DNA from: Bacteriovoracaceae bacterium | GTDB taxonomy: Bacteria; Bdellovibrionota; Bacteriovoracia; Bacteriovoracales; Bacteriovoracaceae | Assembly (NCBI GenBank): GCA_947461145.1 | Contig: CANHJD010000011.1 | Span: forward strand, 1-33,928 | DNA length: 33,928 nt | Direction: 5' to 3' | Part shown: piece by piece, positions 16,739-23,845 of the stretch | How the letters are laid out: the number at the start of each line of letters is the position of its first letter | How positions within the stretch are numbered: the first letter of the stretch is position 1 | The notes under the pieces: generated by a model | Seen by the model: only the letters and a program-made list of their open reading frames with translations | Databases searched by the model: none | Told to the model about the DNA's origin: nothing | Program-made: the position numbers and the translations under genes

Positions 16739-17212
16739 ATGAAACAGACCATATTTTCACTTCTTTTATTTTTCACCACATATTCTTGGGCCCAGCTAAG
16801 AGGCGGTGGTGGTGAGAAAGATTTTAATGATCAGAATATGGAGACAATAAAAGTAGATGTTAAGAATATAGGCAAGATTTCAAAAGATCTTTTTAATCAA
16901 TGCTATAAACAAAAGGTGCAAATTAAGGGTTTAACAGATCTTTATGTTCATATGGCAAGCATTCAAAACCTACATCATTTAGAACATGGAAAAAGTTGGG
17001 ACATCTGTGACAAAGAATCAAAAAAAGTTAACTGGTCTTGCCTTAAAGGAAATGATCATTTTAAATTTTCGATAAAAAAAATCGTTGATTCGCCTGCCTA
17101 TTATGACTATCTCCGAAAGCATGAGCATGGTATAGATTCCTTGCAAGCAAAAGAAATCAAAGAATATTTTTATAAAGCCCTGGATTTAAAGAAACATGAA
17201 AACCGTCGCTAA
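16739..17212 (+). CDS. Exported poly-Gly/three-Cys protein, partner of the TPR-winged-helix gene (module A)
   Basis: 157 residues from the ATG at 16739 (Shine-Dalgarno AAAGG eight bases upstream); the frame is open from 16652 but the signal peptide KQTIFSLLLFFTTYSWA begins here. The mature protein starts QLRGGGG. It is paralogous to the product of 21559-22092: both have four Gly right after cleavage, three matching Cys (NQCYK, DICD, SCLKG against NNCYK, EDCLE, KCLFS) and a matching C-terminal block (IVDSPAYYDYL against IVNEPSMHDYL). No known family recognised. Its 3' end overlaps the next gene by 17 bases, so the two are probably translationally coupled and functionally linked. Confidence 0.8.
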   Translation: MKQTIFSLLLFFTTYSWAQLRGGGGEKDFNDQNMETIKVDVKNIGKISKDLFNQCYKQKVQIKGLTDLYVHMASIQNLHHLEHGKSWDICDKESKKVNWSCLKGNDHFKFSIKKIVDSPAYYDYLRKHEHGIDSLQAKEIKEYFYKALDLKKHENRR

Positions 17213-18380
17213 AACTTTTGCTACGGCACTTGAATGGTTCTACAAGGACATACGGAAGTTTAAGCGTTATTTAGACGATAAAAGAATAAATGCCGCAGAG
17301 AAGGCGATCTTGCAAAGTTGGCTCCATCTAAGGGATAACCAATTTATTGAAGCTCACTTTGAGCTTTCCAAGATTTCACAAACAAGTGATCACTTCGTAC
17401 TGGGTCAAAAGTATTTAATTGAAGGGATCATTTTTTTTAATCAAGGCGAATTACTTCAGGCCCTGCCACTCCTGAAGAAAGCCGATAAATTACTTTTTGA
17501 TAATTCATGTGAAAATCAAAAAATGGTCATTCTGAGTAACTTATTTAATTTGCATCTCAATTTAAACCATCCCAAAGAAATGAAAAATCTTATTTCAAAG
17601 ATGGAAGATCTTGATTGTTCTACCGTTGATGCCAGGATTCGTCGTTTGCGCTGTCAGTTTAATTATTTTAGCTTCTTTGAGCAGTTCGAGGTCGCCAGAT
17701 CGGTTCTACAGCAACTAAATTCACTAAAAAATTCCATGAATGAAAATCAAAGAATCTTTTTTCTCGTAGACCTCTTCGACTTTCAGGTTAAAGAAGGTCA
17801 TTTTAAGGAGGCCAAGAACACCTTAGAAGAGATGAAGAACTATAGAAAATTTCATCTGACTCAAAATTTTAATTATATGAAAGCGCTGATTAGTTTTCTA
17901 ACTGAGGATGAAAAATTTTATATTTATGAGCAAGATTTTGAAACTCATCAGTTTTTATTTTATCAATTGAAAGTAATTGAGGCACTTTCGCTCAAAGATC
18001 AGGATCAGGCCCAAGTATTTTGGATGAAACTTGCATCCCTTTTTCCGCAAACTTATTCCGAGGAGTTTTGTTATCAAGGTGATAAATGCCTTTTTTCTTT
18101 ATGCCTTGAGAAGTTAAAGATCCAAAGTGCAGGTAAAAAAAATCTTATAACTTTCAAAGATGATGGAACACTAGAGTGTAAAGTTATTCAAGAGCTTCAG
18201 AAAGAAAGTATTCTTAAGAAGGAAGATCTTTATTATTTGCTTTATGGTGAATTTCCTAAAGACAAAAATGACCTTGTAAAATTGGCGAAAGTAATCTCCC
18301 GCGCTCGTGAAAAATATGACCTTTTGATTAAGACCAACAAGGGATGCTACGAACTTGTTTATATGGCAAAAGCCAGTTAA
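17196..18380 (+). CDS. TPR-like protein with C-terminal OmpR-type winged helix (module A regulator)
   Basis: 394 residues, no signal peptide or membrane segment, so cytoplasmic. Residues ~1-310 are helical pairs resembling degenerate TPRs (LIEGIIFFNQGELLQALPLL, EGHFKEAKNTLEEM). The last ~75 residues (ILKKEDLYYLLYGEFP, LAKVISRAREKYDLLI, KTNKGCYELVY) fit the OmpR/PhoB winged-helix plan: helix pair, recognition helix, then a G-x-Y hairpin. It is paralogous to the 20366-21562 product throughout (KTFxxAL, LxDKRxxxAEKxILxxW, FYQLKVI/FHQLKVI, KGCY). AfsR/SARP and RRNPP regulators also join TPRs to an HTH, but with the HTH first. DNA binding and peptide or protein sensing are inferred. Confidence 0.75.
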   Translation: MKTVAKTFATALEWFYKDIRKFKRYLDDKRINAAEKAILQSWLHLRDNQFIEAHFELSKISQTSDHFVLGQKYLIEGIIFFNQGELLQALPLLKKADKLLFDNSCENQKMVILSNLFNLHLNLNHPKEMKNLISKMEDLDCSTVDARIRRLRCQFNYFSFFEQFEVARSVLQQLNSLKNSMNENQRIFFLVDLFDFQVKEGHFKEAKNTLEEMKNYRKFHLTQNFNYMKALISFLTEDEKFYIYEQDFETHQFLFYQLKVIEALSLKDQDQAQVFWMKLASLFPQTYSEEFCYQGDKCLFSLCLEKLKIQSAGKKNLITFKDDGTLECKVIQELQKESILKKEDLYYLLYGEFPKDKNDLVKLAKVISRAREKYDLLIKTNKGCYELVYMAKAS

Positions 18381-18485
18381 ACGTAAAATCAAACCCCTAG
18401 AGAGAAAGAGTTTTTGTCAGGTATTGAGTGTTTGACAGTTCTTCTCTTCACATTAGACCATAAGACATTAACATAGGAGTGTGTA

Positions 18486-19187
18486 ATGAAGATTTTCGTT
18501 TTGATTTCTCTTTTTTTATTGAGTCTTAATGTGTTCGCTCAGCAGGGTAAAGTATGTTGTAATCCAGGTGGACAAGTTGTTCCAGGTATTGTTCCGTGCC
18601 CAACTGCTAATAATCCTTTCAAGTGTTGTACGCCCTCAGGCCAAGCAGTTCCAAGTTTAACTAGTAATTTAAAGATATGCAAAGAAACTACAACTGGCGG
18701 TGGTTCTTCAGGTGCTACAAGTGGTGCATGCTGTATGGCCAAGCCAAATGCAAACCCGACTTACAACTGCGCTGATCCTATGCTTAACCTAGGGCATCCA
18801 CAGGGAGTATATTACGGTTATCAAAGATGTGTTCAGGTTAATATGGGAGCTTCATGTCAGTGGAATACAACAAATCCTAAATGTTGTGCTGCGGGTGTTC
18901 CAGGATGTTGCCCTGAAGGTTCTGCTACAGCAACTTATAACACTCTAGTTGCTGGTGGCTTTCTAACTGCTGCAGAAAACTGTAAGAAACAAATGGCCGC
19001 TGCTGGAGCTTCTGATCCAAGTACTTTCAAATGTTGTCTTGATGTAAGAAAAGATGTTCTTTCAGAAAAATGTAAAGCTTCTGGAGGAACTCCTGTTCAG
19101 GCCGCAAGCTGTTCTCACCCGACACCAACTTTGGTTTTTGGGCCTGTTTACTATAATAATACACCTTACATTTGCTGCAAGAAATAA
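18486..19187 (+). CDS. Cys-rich secreted protein with repeated Cys-Cys pairs
   Basis: 233 residues with a clear signal peptide (FVLISLFLLSLNVFA, cleavage before QQGK). The mature part has 22 Cys, mostly as CC pairs: VCCNPGG, KCCTPSG, ACCMAKP, KCCAAGVPGCCPEG, KCCLDVR and a terminal ICCKK. The first two units (CCNPGGQVVPGIVPC and CCTPSGQAVPSL) look like an internal duplication. Such density suggests a disulphide-bonded extracellular or periplasmic protein; I do not recognise the family. A strong Shine-Dalgarno (AGGAG, six bases before the ATG) and a bidirectional terminator suggest a well-expressed single gene. A TTGACA at 18432-18437 could be its -35, but no matching -10 is at normal spacing. 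Confidence 0.8.
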   Translation: MKIFVLISLFLLSLNVFAQQGKVCCNPGGQVVPGIVPCPTANNPFKCCTPSGQAVPSLTSNLKICKETTTGGGSSGATSGACCMAKPNANPTYNCADPMLNLGHPQGVYYGYQRCVQVNMGASCQWNTTNPKCCAAGVPGCCPEGSATATYNTLVAGGFLTAAENCKKQMAAAGASDPSTFKCCLDVRKDVLSEKCKASGGTPVQAASCSHPTPTLVFGPVYYNNTPYICCKK

Positions 19188-19203
19188 GATAAAATTGATT
19201 AAG

Positions 19204-19235
19204 GGCTAGCGACTTTTAGGTCGCTAGCCTTATTT
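19204..19235. terminator. Bidirectional terminator between convergent genes
   Basis: GGCTAGCGAC (19204-19213) pairs perfectly with GTCGCTAGCC (19220-19229) around TTTTAG, with T-rich flanks on both strands. It serves the Cys-rich gene (+) and the exported-protein pair (-). Confidence 0.85.
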
Positions 19236-19239
19236 AGAA

Positions 19240-19713
19240 TTAGATTGAAGACTGAGTCAGATCAACACGGATCTGTTCAGAAAGTTCAGGATTGGTCATG
19301 TTTAGAACTTCAAGCACTGGGCTTAGTTCCGCCTCAGAAAGAATAATCTCTTTAAAATTATTAGCATTAAATTCTACTAAGTTAGAATTTTTTGCTACAA
19401 GATTAGCAATCTCTTCCACTAAGTAAGAATCAAGCTCAGGATATTTCTGACTGATAATTGAAGTTAGCTCATCTGATTTCAATTGTTCATCAAGAACAAA
19501 AAGAGCGCCTGCTTTCCAATTTAAATCTTCAGATTGGATTCCCCAAAAAAATCCCGCAGAGGAAATTGCGAGTCCTACCAATGCTCCTGCAACACCAGCT
19601 GTTAATCCAACAATGATACCTGCTTCAGCTTTTTTTGATGTCGCAGTTGTTGCTGCTAACGTAATTGCACCGGCAAGAAAAAAACTTGTAAGTGATTTAT
19701 GTAGATTTTTCAT
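19240..19713 (-). CDS. Exported protein with AEAG-I/V-I junction, second of a tandem paralogous pair
   Basis: 157 residues from the ATG at 19713, preceded by GGAGAAAG; an in-frame ATG at 19728 overlaps the upstream stop (TAATG) but has no Shine-Dalgarno. The signal-like N-terminus ends KKAEAGIIVG and is followed by a Gly/Ala-rich hydrophobic segment (GVAGALVGLAISSAGFFWGI). The C-terminal ~90 residues are acidic and helical (LDEQLKSDELTSIISQKYPE, LSPVLEVLNMTNPELSEQIR). It aligns end to end with the product of 19728-20222. No known family recognised. The upstream paralogue and this gene form an operon. Confidence 0.75.
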   Translation of the reverse strand: MKNLHKSLTSFFLAGAITLAATTATSKKAEAGIIVGLTAGVAGALVGLAISSAGFFWGIQSEDLNWKAGALFVLDEQLKSDELTSIISQKYPELDSYLVEEIANLVAKNSNLVEFNANNFKEIILSEAELSPVLEVLNMTNPELSEQIRVDLTQSSI

Positions 19714-19727
19714 TTTATCTTTCTCCA

Positions 19728-20222
19728 TTAAAGTGTTTTTAGAGTTAAATCTTTTCTTAATTGTTCACCCAGCTTAGGGTTCGTGCTGGCCAGGATTTCA
19801 AGCACTGGTGCTAATTCATGCTCTGGAACAAGAATTTCTTTTATTCCATCTTTGTTGAATTCAACGGAATCTGAATTTTCAAGAACAAGTCTTGCAATCT
19901 CTTCAATCATAAATGAATCCAGCTCTGGATATCTTTGAGCAAGAATCGTTTGAATTTTATTAGGATCCATATTTTCATCAAGCATGAATAGGCCATAGGC
20001 ATACCAGCTCTTGTCACGGTGATCGATCGCCCAATAAATTGAAGCAACACTTGTTCCAAATCCACCAAACATGCCAATAACAGCGACTGCAACTGGAAGG
20101 GCAGCTACCGAAGCGGCAGTGGCTGCGATGATAACGCCAGCTTCAGCTTTTTTAGCTGGTATGCTGGCCGCACCGAGGGCAATTGAAAGTGCAATTACCG
20201 CACTCGTAAAAGATTTTTTCAT
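19728..20222 (-). CDS. Exported protein with AEAG-I/V-I junction, first of a tandem paralogous pair
   Basis: 164 residues. The ATG at 20222 has an excellent Shine-Dalgarno (TAGGAGGT, spacing about five). N-terminal signal to KKAEAGVIIA, then an Ala/Gly-rich hydrophobic stretch (AALPVAVAVIGMFGGFG). The C-terminal part shares LDExxxxxxxxxI(L/S)xQ(R/K)YPELDS, IEEIA.LV, VEFN..., SxVEFN and ELxPVLEIL with the downstream paralogue. Either a cleaved signal followed by one membrane helix, or a hydrophobic secreted protein. Function unknown. It sits inside the mirrored TPR-winged-helix locus. Confidence 0.78.
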   Translation of the reverse strand: MKKSFTSAVIALSIALGAASIPAKKAEAGVIIAATAASVAALPVAVAVIGMFGGFGTSVASIYWAIDHRDKSWYAYGLFMLDENMDPNKIQTILAQRYPELDSFMIEEIARLVLENSDSVEFNKDGIKEILVPEHELAPVLEILASTNPKLGEQLRKDLTLKTL

Positions 20223-20365
20223 TGAATACCTCCTAAATGGTAAACGTTTTTTAACGATAATATTTGGAGGGTGCTTCCAGCGGTAAAAAAAATACTCTTA
20301 ACTTCTTTTGGAATGATTTATCGAGTTAAGTCTGACTAAATTCGGATTTGGAGAAAAGTAAGTGG

Positions 20366-21562
20366 TTACGCTGACTTATCGTTTTTTAAAGATGATTTAA
20401 GGCTGTAGCAGCCCTTACGAAACGTTATTTCTAAGCACTTGTTCTTTCTTACATAGTAGATAAGATTCTTGAGTTTATCTTCATCGCTTTGATCCATCGG
20501 CTTTCTCCCCCAAAGGCACTCAAAAAGTTCTTCCTTTGGGATCGGGTATGAAGTTTTTTGCAGTAACATAATTATGGCCTCGGATTTATTTTTAGATAAA
20601 TCTGGAGTCACGTCAAAAGTTTGTTTTTGAACTTTATACTTTGAAAGGCAAAGTGAAAAAAGATTTACTTGTCCGTTATAGACAAAATTTTCTTGGTAAA
20701 TAACGGGATCTGTTTTTGAGAGAATATCCCAGTATTTCTCGGCTTCTTTGAAATTAGACTCCTCCAAAGATTTAATCACCTTAAGTTGATGAAAAAGTAA
20801 TTTTGAGTCTTTAAAGTCTTTCTCATAAAAGTATAGTGGCCCATTATGCATGAGATGATCTAATGAAAGTCTCATGAAAATAAAATTTGGACTGTGTCGA
20901 AAGAGGCGATACTTTTTCATCTCCTCCATTGTTTTCTCACAGTCATCAAATAAATTTTGCTTCAAAAAAAATTGAAATTTACTAATGAGATGAGACATGA
21001 TGACGGGGTCTGACATTGTTGATTTTTTAAATTCAAGTTCTTCTAAAAAAACTGAAGCCTTGTGGAATTCATTTTTAAAAGTTGAGTAATTAAATTTCGA
21101 CTGTAAATGACATATCGTTTGTCTATCATTTAGACCGGTGCTAGAAAGGACATCCATTAGGTTCAAAGCGTTGATCATGTCTTCTTCATTGCTTAAATTA
21201 TAACTTATGATAAACAGATTATAGACGCATATAAACTGATGTTCAGGTAGTGGATGTTTCTCAATAAGCTCGATTGCCTTATGAAGGTAGGAGGAGGCCT
21301 GATTTAATTCACCCATGTTGTTGTAGGTGAGACCCAAAATAAGAATTTTTTGAGATTCAACTAACTCACTTTCAACCACTAGAGTTCCAATATCCTCAAT
21401 AATCTGATTATGGAGGCAATTTTTTAATTGAAACCAGCCATTAAGTATTTTCTTTTCAGCGAGAGTAAGTCTCTTGTCATTTAGGAATGTTTTAGCTTTC
21501 TTAGGATTACTATGAACGAGCTTCAAAGCCTCAAGAAATGTTTTTGGCTTAAGTATGCTCAA
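20366..21562 (-). CDS. TPR-like protein with C-terminal OmpR-type winged helix (module B regulator)
   Basis: 398 residues from a TTG at 21562 that overlaps the upstream stop as TTGA. There is no ATG nearby, and alignment with the module A paralogue (KTFLEAL against KTFATAL, LNDKRLTLAEKKIL against LDDKRINAAEKAIL) supports this start. Residues ~1-310 are TPR-like helices (GLTYNNMGELNQASSYLHKA). The C-terminal ~75 residues show the winged-helix pattern more clearly than module A: PIPKEELFECLWGRKP, LKNLIYYVRKNKCLEITF, RKGCYSL, closely resembling the end of OmpR-type regulators (E.L...LWG, I..LRKKL, G.GYRL). No membrane segment. Likely a transcription regulator coupled to the exported protein encoded upstream; ligand and targets unknown. 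Confidence 0.8.
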   Translation of the reverse strand: MSILKPKTFLEALKLVHSNPKKAKTFLNDKRLTLAEKKILNGWFQLKNCLHNQIIEDIGTLVVESELVESQKILILGLTYNNMGELNQASSYLHKAIELIEKHPLPEHQFICVYNLFIISYNLSNEEDMINALNLMDVLSSTGLNDRQTICHLQSKFNYSTFKNEFHKASVFLEELEFKKSTMSDPVIMSHLISKFQFFLKQNLFDDCEKTMEEMKKYRLFRHSPNFIFMRLSLDHLMHNGPLYFYEKDFKDSKLLFHQLKVIKSLEESNFKEAEKYWDILSKTDPVIYQENFVYNGQVNLFSLCLSKYKVQKQTFDVTPDLSKNKSEAIIMLLQKTSYPIPKEELFECLWGRKPMDQSDEDKLKNLIYYVRKNKCLEITFRKGCYSLKSSLKNDKSA

Positions 21563-22092
21563 GGTTGTGGTACCGTAATAAAATTCTTAAAGAATTTAAT
21601 AAAGTCTTTTCTACTTTGTTCTTTCTCAATTTCCATACTCATGAGGTAGTCATGCATGCTTGGCTCATTTACGATGTTGTAAAGTTTGGAGTTATTTTCT
21701 AAATTGCTGAAAAGGCATTTAAATTTTTCATCTTCTAGGCAATCCTCTCCACCAGCTTGAATCATTTTATCTTTTGCTTTCTTCTTTAATTTTGGTGGCT
21801 TCATTTCACCTAATAAGGAGAGCTGAGTATAGACTTCGATAATATTTTCTGCCTTGAATTCCTCTTTATAACAGTTGTTCCAGTCTTTTTTCGCAAGTTT
21901 GACCCATTCTCCAAGAGCTTGCTCAATTTTTTTAATCCTCTGTGCTCTCACAAGCGAATTTTCACCATCTTCGCTTAGTTGCTTTTTATTATAATGACCA
22001 TCTGGTCCTCCACCGCCAGTATTAATGACTTGGGCATGAAGGGGTATTGTAATGATCAAGAAGATGGCGCTAAATATATTTGAAAACCTCAT
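21559..22092 (-). CDS. Exported poly-Gly/three-Cys protein, partner of the TPR-winged-helix gene (module B)
   Basis: 177 residues from the ATG at 22092 (GGAG five bases upstream; an in-frame GTG at 22098 has none). Signal peptide FSNIFSAIFLIITIPLHA, mature start QVINTGGGGPDG. It shares with module A the poly-Gly motif, three Cys positions, W.NCYK and the C-terminal IVxxPxxxDYL block. It is longer in the middle, with a basic KPPKLKKKAKDK segment. The stop overlaps the TTG start of the regulator gene (TTGA), so translation is probably coupled. No known family recognised. Confidence 0.78.
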   Translation of the reverse strand: MRFSNIFSAIFLIITIPLHAQVINTGGGGPDGHYNKKQLSEDGENSLVRAQRIKKIEQALGEWVKLAKKDWNNCYKEEFKAENIIEVYTQLSLLGEMKPPKLKKKAKDKMIQAGGEDCLEDEKFKCLFSNLENNSKLYNIVNEPSMHDYLMSMEIEKEQSRKDFIKFFKNFITVPQP

Positions 22093-22121
22093 AGACACTC
22101 CAATGATTAAATCTTTAGGAC

Positions 22122-22148
22122 TTATCGACTTTTGGAGCGCTTTCTTAA
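22122..22148 (-). promoter_or_regulatory. Sigma-28 (FliA)-type promoter candidate for module B
   Basis: Read on the minus strand: TTAAGAAA, 11-base spacer, GTCGATAA. The -10 matches 7 of 8 bases of GCCGATAA and the -35 core TTAAG matches 4 of 5 of TAAAG, at the exact E. coli FliA spacing. The transcript would start ~20 bases before the ATG at 22092. In Bdellovibrio, FliA-type promoters mark attack-phase genes. Confidence 0.35.
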
Positions 22149-22187
22149 AGTTTTCAGATTAGCTGACCGGAACAGGGTACTATTCGG

Positions 22188-22805
22188 CTATTTTTTCCAT
22201 AAATAGAGGCGTGGTCTGCCTTCAATAGCGAATTTTATGTTTTTTAGATTTTTTTCAAAGATATCTAAGGTTTCCTTCTTCACACTATGGAAGACAATTC
22301 TTGAAGCAAGCCCACTTCTGGGTGGGAGTTGAGTTTGAAAGGTCATTTCAGTCGTTTGCGGATCAATTTTTCGGTACTGCTGGCGAACAAATACGTATTT
22401 ATCCTTTAGTAACCTATTTCTTTCAAAGCCTTGGAAATTAAAGGTCACTATTTGCCTAAATTTTAGGGGGATTGCTTCTAAAGTCATTTCATCCCAACGA
22501 GCTCCCTCTTCATTGGCCATTCTAAAACAGCGACGGAGTGAGCCCTTTTTGCCATCCTCAATCCCGGGAAGTGGGGATATATGATCAAAATAAACTGACC
22601 AATCCGAGGCCCTGGTACTGTCACTAGCGTACTCCCATACCTCTTCGATAGGTGCATTAATAATAACAGAGGCGTGAACTGCCTTATTCCAATTTACTTC
22701 CTTCGATTCCATCATGAGTACATCTATTTTTGGCAATGAGCCTGCTCGCCCAAAAAGGGAGATCAGAAAACAAAATGCTAAAACGAGGATACGAATATTC
22801 ACCAT
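22188..22805 (-). CDS. Exported SRPBCC/START-like domain protein
   Basis: 205 residues. An N-terminal hydrophobic segment (ILVLAFCFLISLFGRAGS) is a signal peptide or anchor. The rest has the polyketide-cyclase/SRPBCC pattern: VIINAPIEEVWEYASDSTRA SDWS at ~50-70 and a long C-terminal amphipathic helix (KKETLDIFEKNLKNIKFAIE). SRPBCC folds form a hydrophobic pocket that binds lipids or other small hydrophobic ligands; in the periplasm this could be lipid handling (inference). There is no Shine-Dalgarno, and a TAAAAT lies 7 bases before the ATG. It points the same way as oxyR just upstream (50-base gap). Confidence 0.75.
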   Translation of the reverse strand: MVNIRILVLAFCFLISLFGRAGSLPKIDVLMMESKEVNWNKAVHASVIINAPIEEVWEYASDSTRASDWSVYFDHISPLPGIEDGKKGSLRRCFRMANEEGARWDEMTLEAIPLKFRQIVTFNFQGFERNRLLKDKYVFVRQQYRKIDPQTTEMTFQTQLPPRSGLASRIVFHSVKKETLDIFEKNLKNIKFAIEGRPRLYLWKK

Positions 22806-22855
22806 GGTGATAATTTTACAATAAATGGATTTCTGGAAGGGGCTTTTTGAAAATT

Positions 22856-23770
22856 CTACAGGAAAGTAGGGAGATTCTCTTTAAGCTTCTGAAATAAAAG
22901 TCGAATTTCTTCAGGTTTGGAATACTGCTCTCTCGAAACTAGAACAATTTCCCGATGGGCCGTTTTTTCTATAAATGGATGATACTTAATAAGATTTTTA
23001 AGCTTTTTATCCTCTCGTAAGGCAAGTTCTGGAAAAAAGGTATAACCATTTCCGCTTGCGACTAGATGTCTGAGAGTTTCAAGGCTAGTAGATTGGATTT
23101 TGGAGGATCTTCTATTTTTTGAAAGGCCACAGAAGTTAAGAACTTCATCCTTGAGACAATTCCCATCAGCAAGAAGCAGAAGCTTTTCCTCATCAATTTC
23201 GTTTACACTAATTCTTCCATTTTTATTTTTGAACTGAATCTCCGCTGGAGCCGCTAGCCAGAAAGGTTCTTGATAAAGTGAATAGACTCTGTAATTTTTT
23301 TCGTCAAAAGTTCGTGAAGCAATCACAGCATTTAGCTGTCCATTATCAAGTTTTGAAAGTAAGTCTTCGGTCATGCCTTCATGAATAATAAGTTCAAGTT
23401 CTGGGAAGGATTTTCTCAAAGGACCAATAATATAAGGTAGATAGTAGGGTCCAACTGTCGCTATGGCCCCAAGGTGAAACTCCCCTGAAAGTGGACTTTT
23501 TTTATTTTGAGCAATTCTAATAAAAACTTCTGCTTCTTTTAATATTTTTTGTGCAACCTCCAGAAGCTCAGTCCCCTGAGGAGTAAGTTTTACTGATCGC
23601 TTAGATCTTTCAAAAAACTTAACCTCAAGGAGTGATTCAAGTTTTTTAATTTGCTCACTCAGGGTAGGTTGAGAAACGTGAAGCCTAAGCGCTGCACGTC
23701 CAAAGTGAAGTTCTTCTCCAACAGCTATAAGGTATTCAAGATCACGAAGTGAAAGTTGAGACACATTCAT
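22856..23770 (-). CDS. oxyR: OxyR-type LysR-family peroxide sensor
   Basis: 304 residues, the same length as E. coli OxyR. The LysR winged helix lies at residues 5-65 (YLIAVGEELHFGRAALRLHV, SQPTLSEQIKKLE). The regulatory domain has the redox pair C205 and C214 in LADGNCLKDEVLNFCGL, with the same nine-residue spacing as C199/C208 in E. coli (EDGHCLRDQAMGFC). OxyR forms this disulphide on contact with H2O2 and then activates antioxidant genes. No catalase, peroxidase or Dps gene lies next to it here. It is divergent from the NlpC-like gene at 23846, which, with oxyR itself, is the obvious local target. Confidence 0.93.
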   Translation of the reverse strand: MNVSQLSLRDLEYLIAVGEELHFGRAALRLHVSQPTLSEQIKKLESLLEVKFFERSKRSVKLTPQGTELLEVAQKILKEAEVFIRIAQNKKSPLSGEFHLGAIATVGPYYLPYIIGPLRKSFPELELIIHEGMTEDLLSKLDNGQLNAVIASRTFDEKNYRVYSLYQEPFWLAAPAEIQFKNKNGRISVNEIDEEKLLLLADGNCLKDEVLNFCGLSKNRRSSKIQSTSLETLRHLVASGNGYTFFPELALREDKKLKNLIKYHPFIEKTAHREIVLVSREQYSKPEEIRLLFQKLKENLPTFL

Positions 23771-23776
23771 GTTCGT

Positions 23777-23805
23777 ATTTTAACAAGGGTCTAGAATCTT
23801 TACAA
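23777..23805 (-). promoter_or_regulatory. Promoter of oxyR
   Basis: TTGTAA, 17-base spacer, TAAAAT on the minus strand, with the -10 ending six bases before the oxyR ATG. No Shine-Dalgarno is present, so the transcript is probably leaderless. Confidence 0.5.
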
Positions 23806-23845
23806 GGATTGAAAAACCAAGACCGTTTGGTGATATAGACCATTT

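Noticed and set aside
17196-18380. Toxin-antitoxin or abortive-infection reading of the coupled module genes
   Set aside because: One partner has a Sec signal peptide and no toxin fold is seen; a regulator with an exported partner fits better.
18486-19187. Cys-rich protein as a RiPP/bacteriocin precursor
   Set aside because: It has a standard Sec signal, 233 residues, and no modification enzyme or ABC exporter nearby.
20223-20365. A regulatory element shared by both module promoters
   Set aside because: Only a 9-base match (TTAATCATT) is shared upstream of 16739 and 22092, at different distances, which chance can explain in AT-rich DNA.
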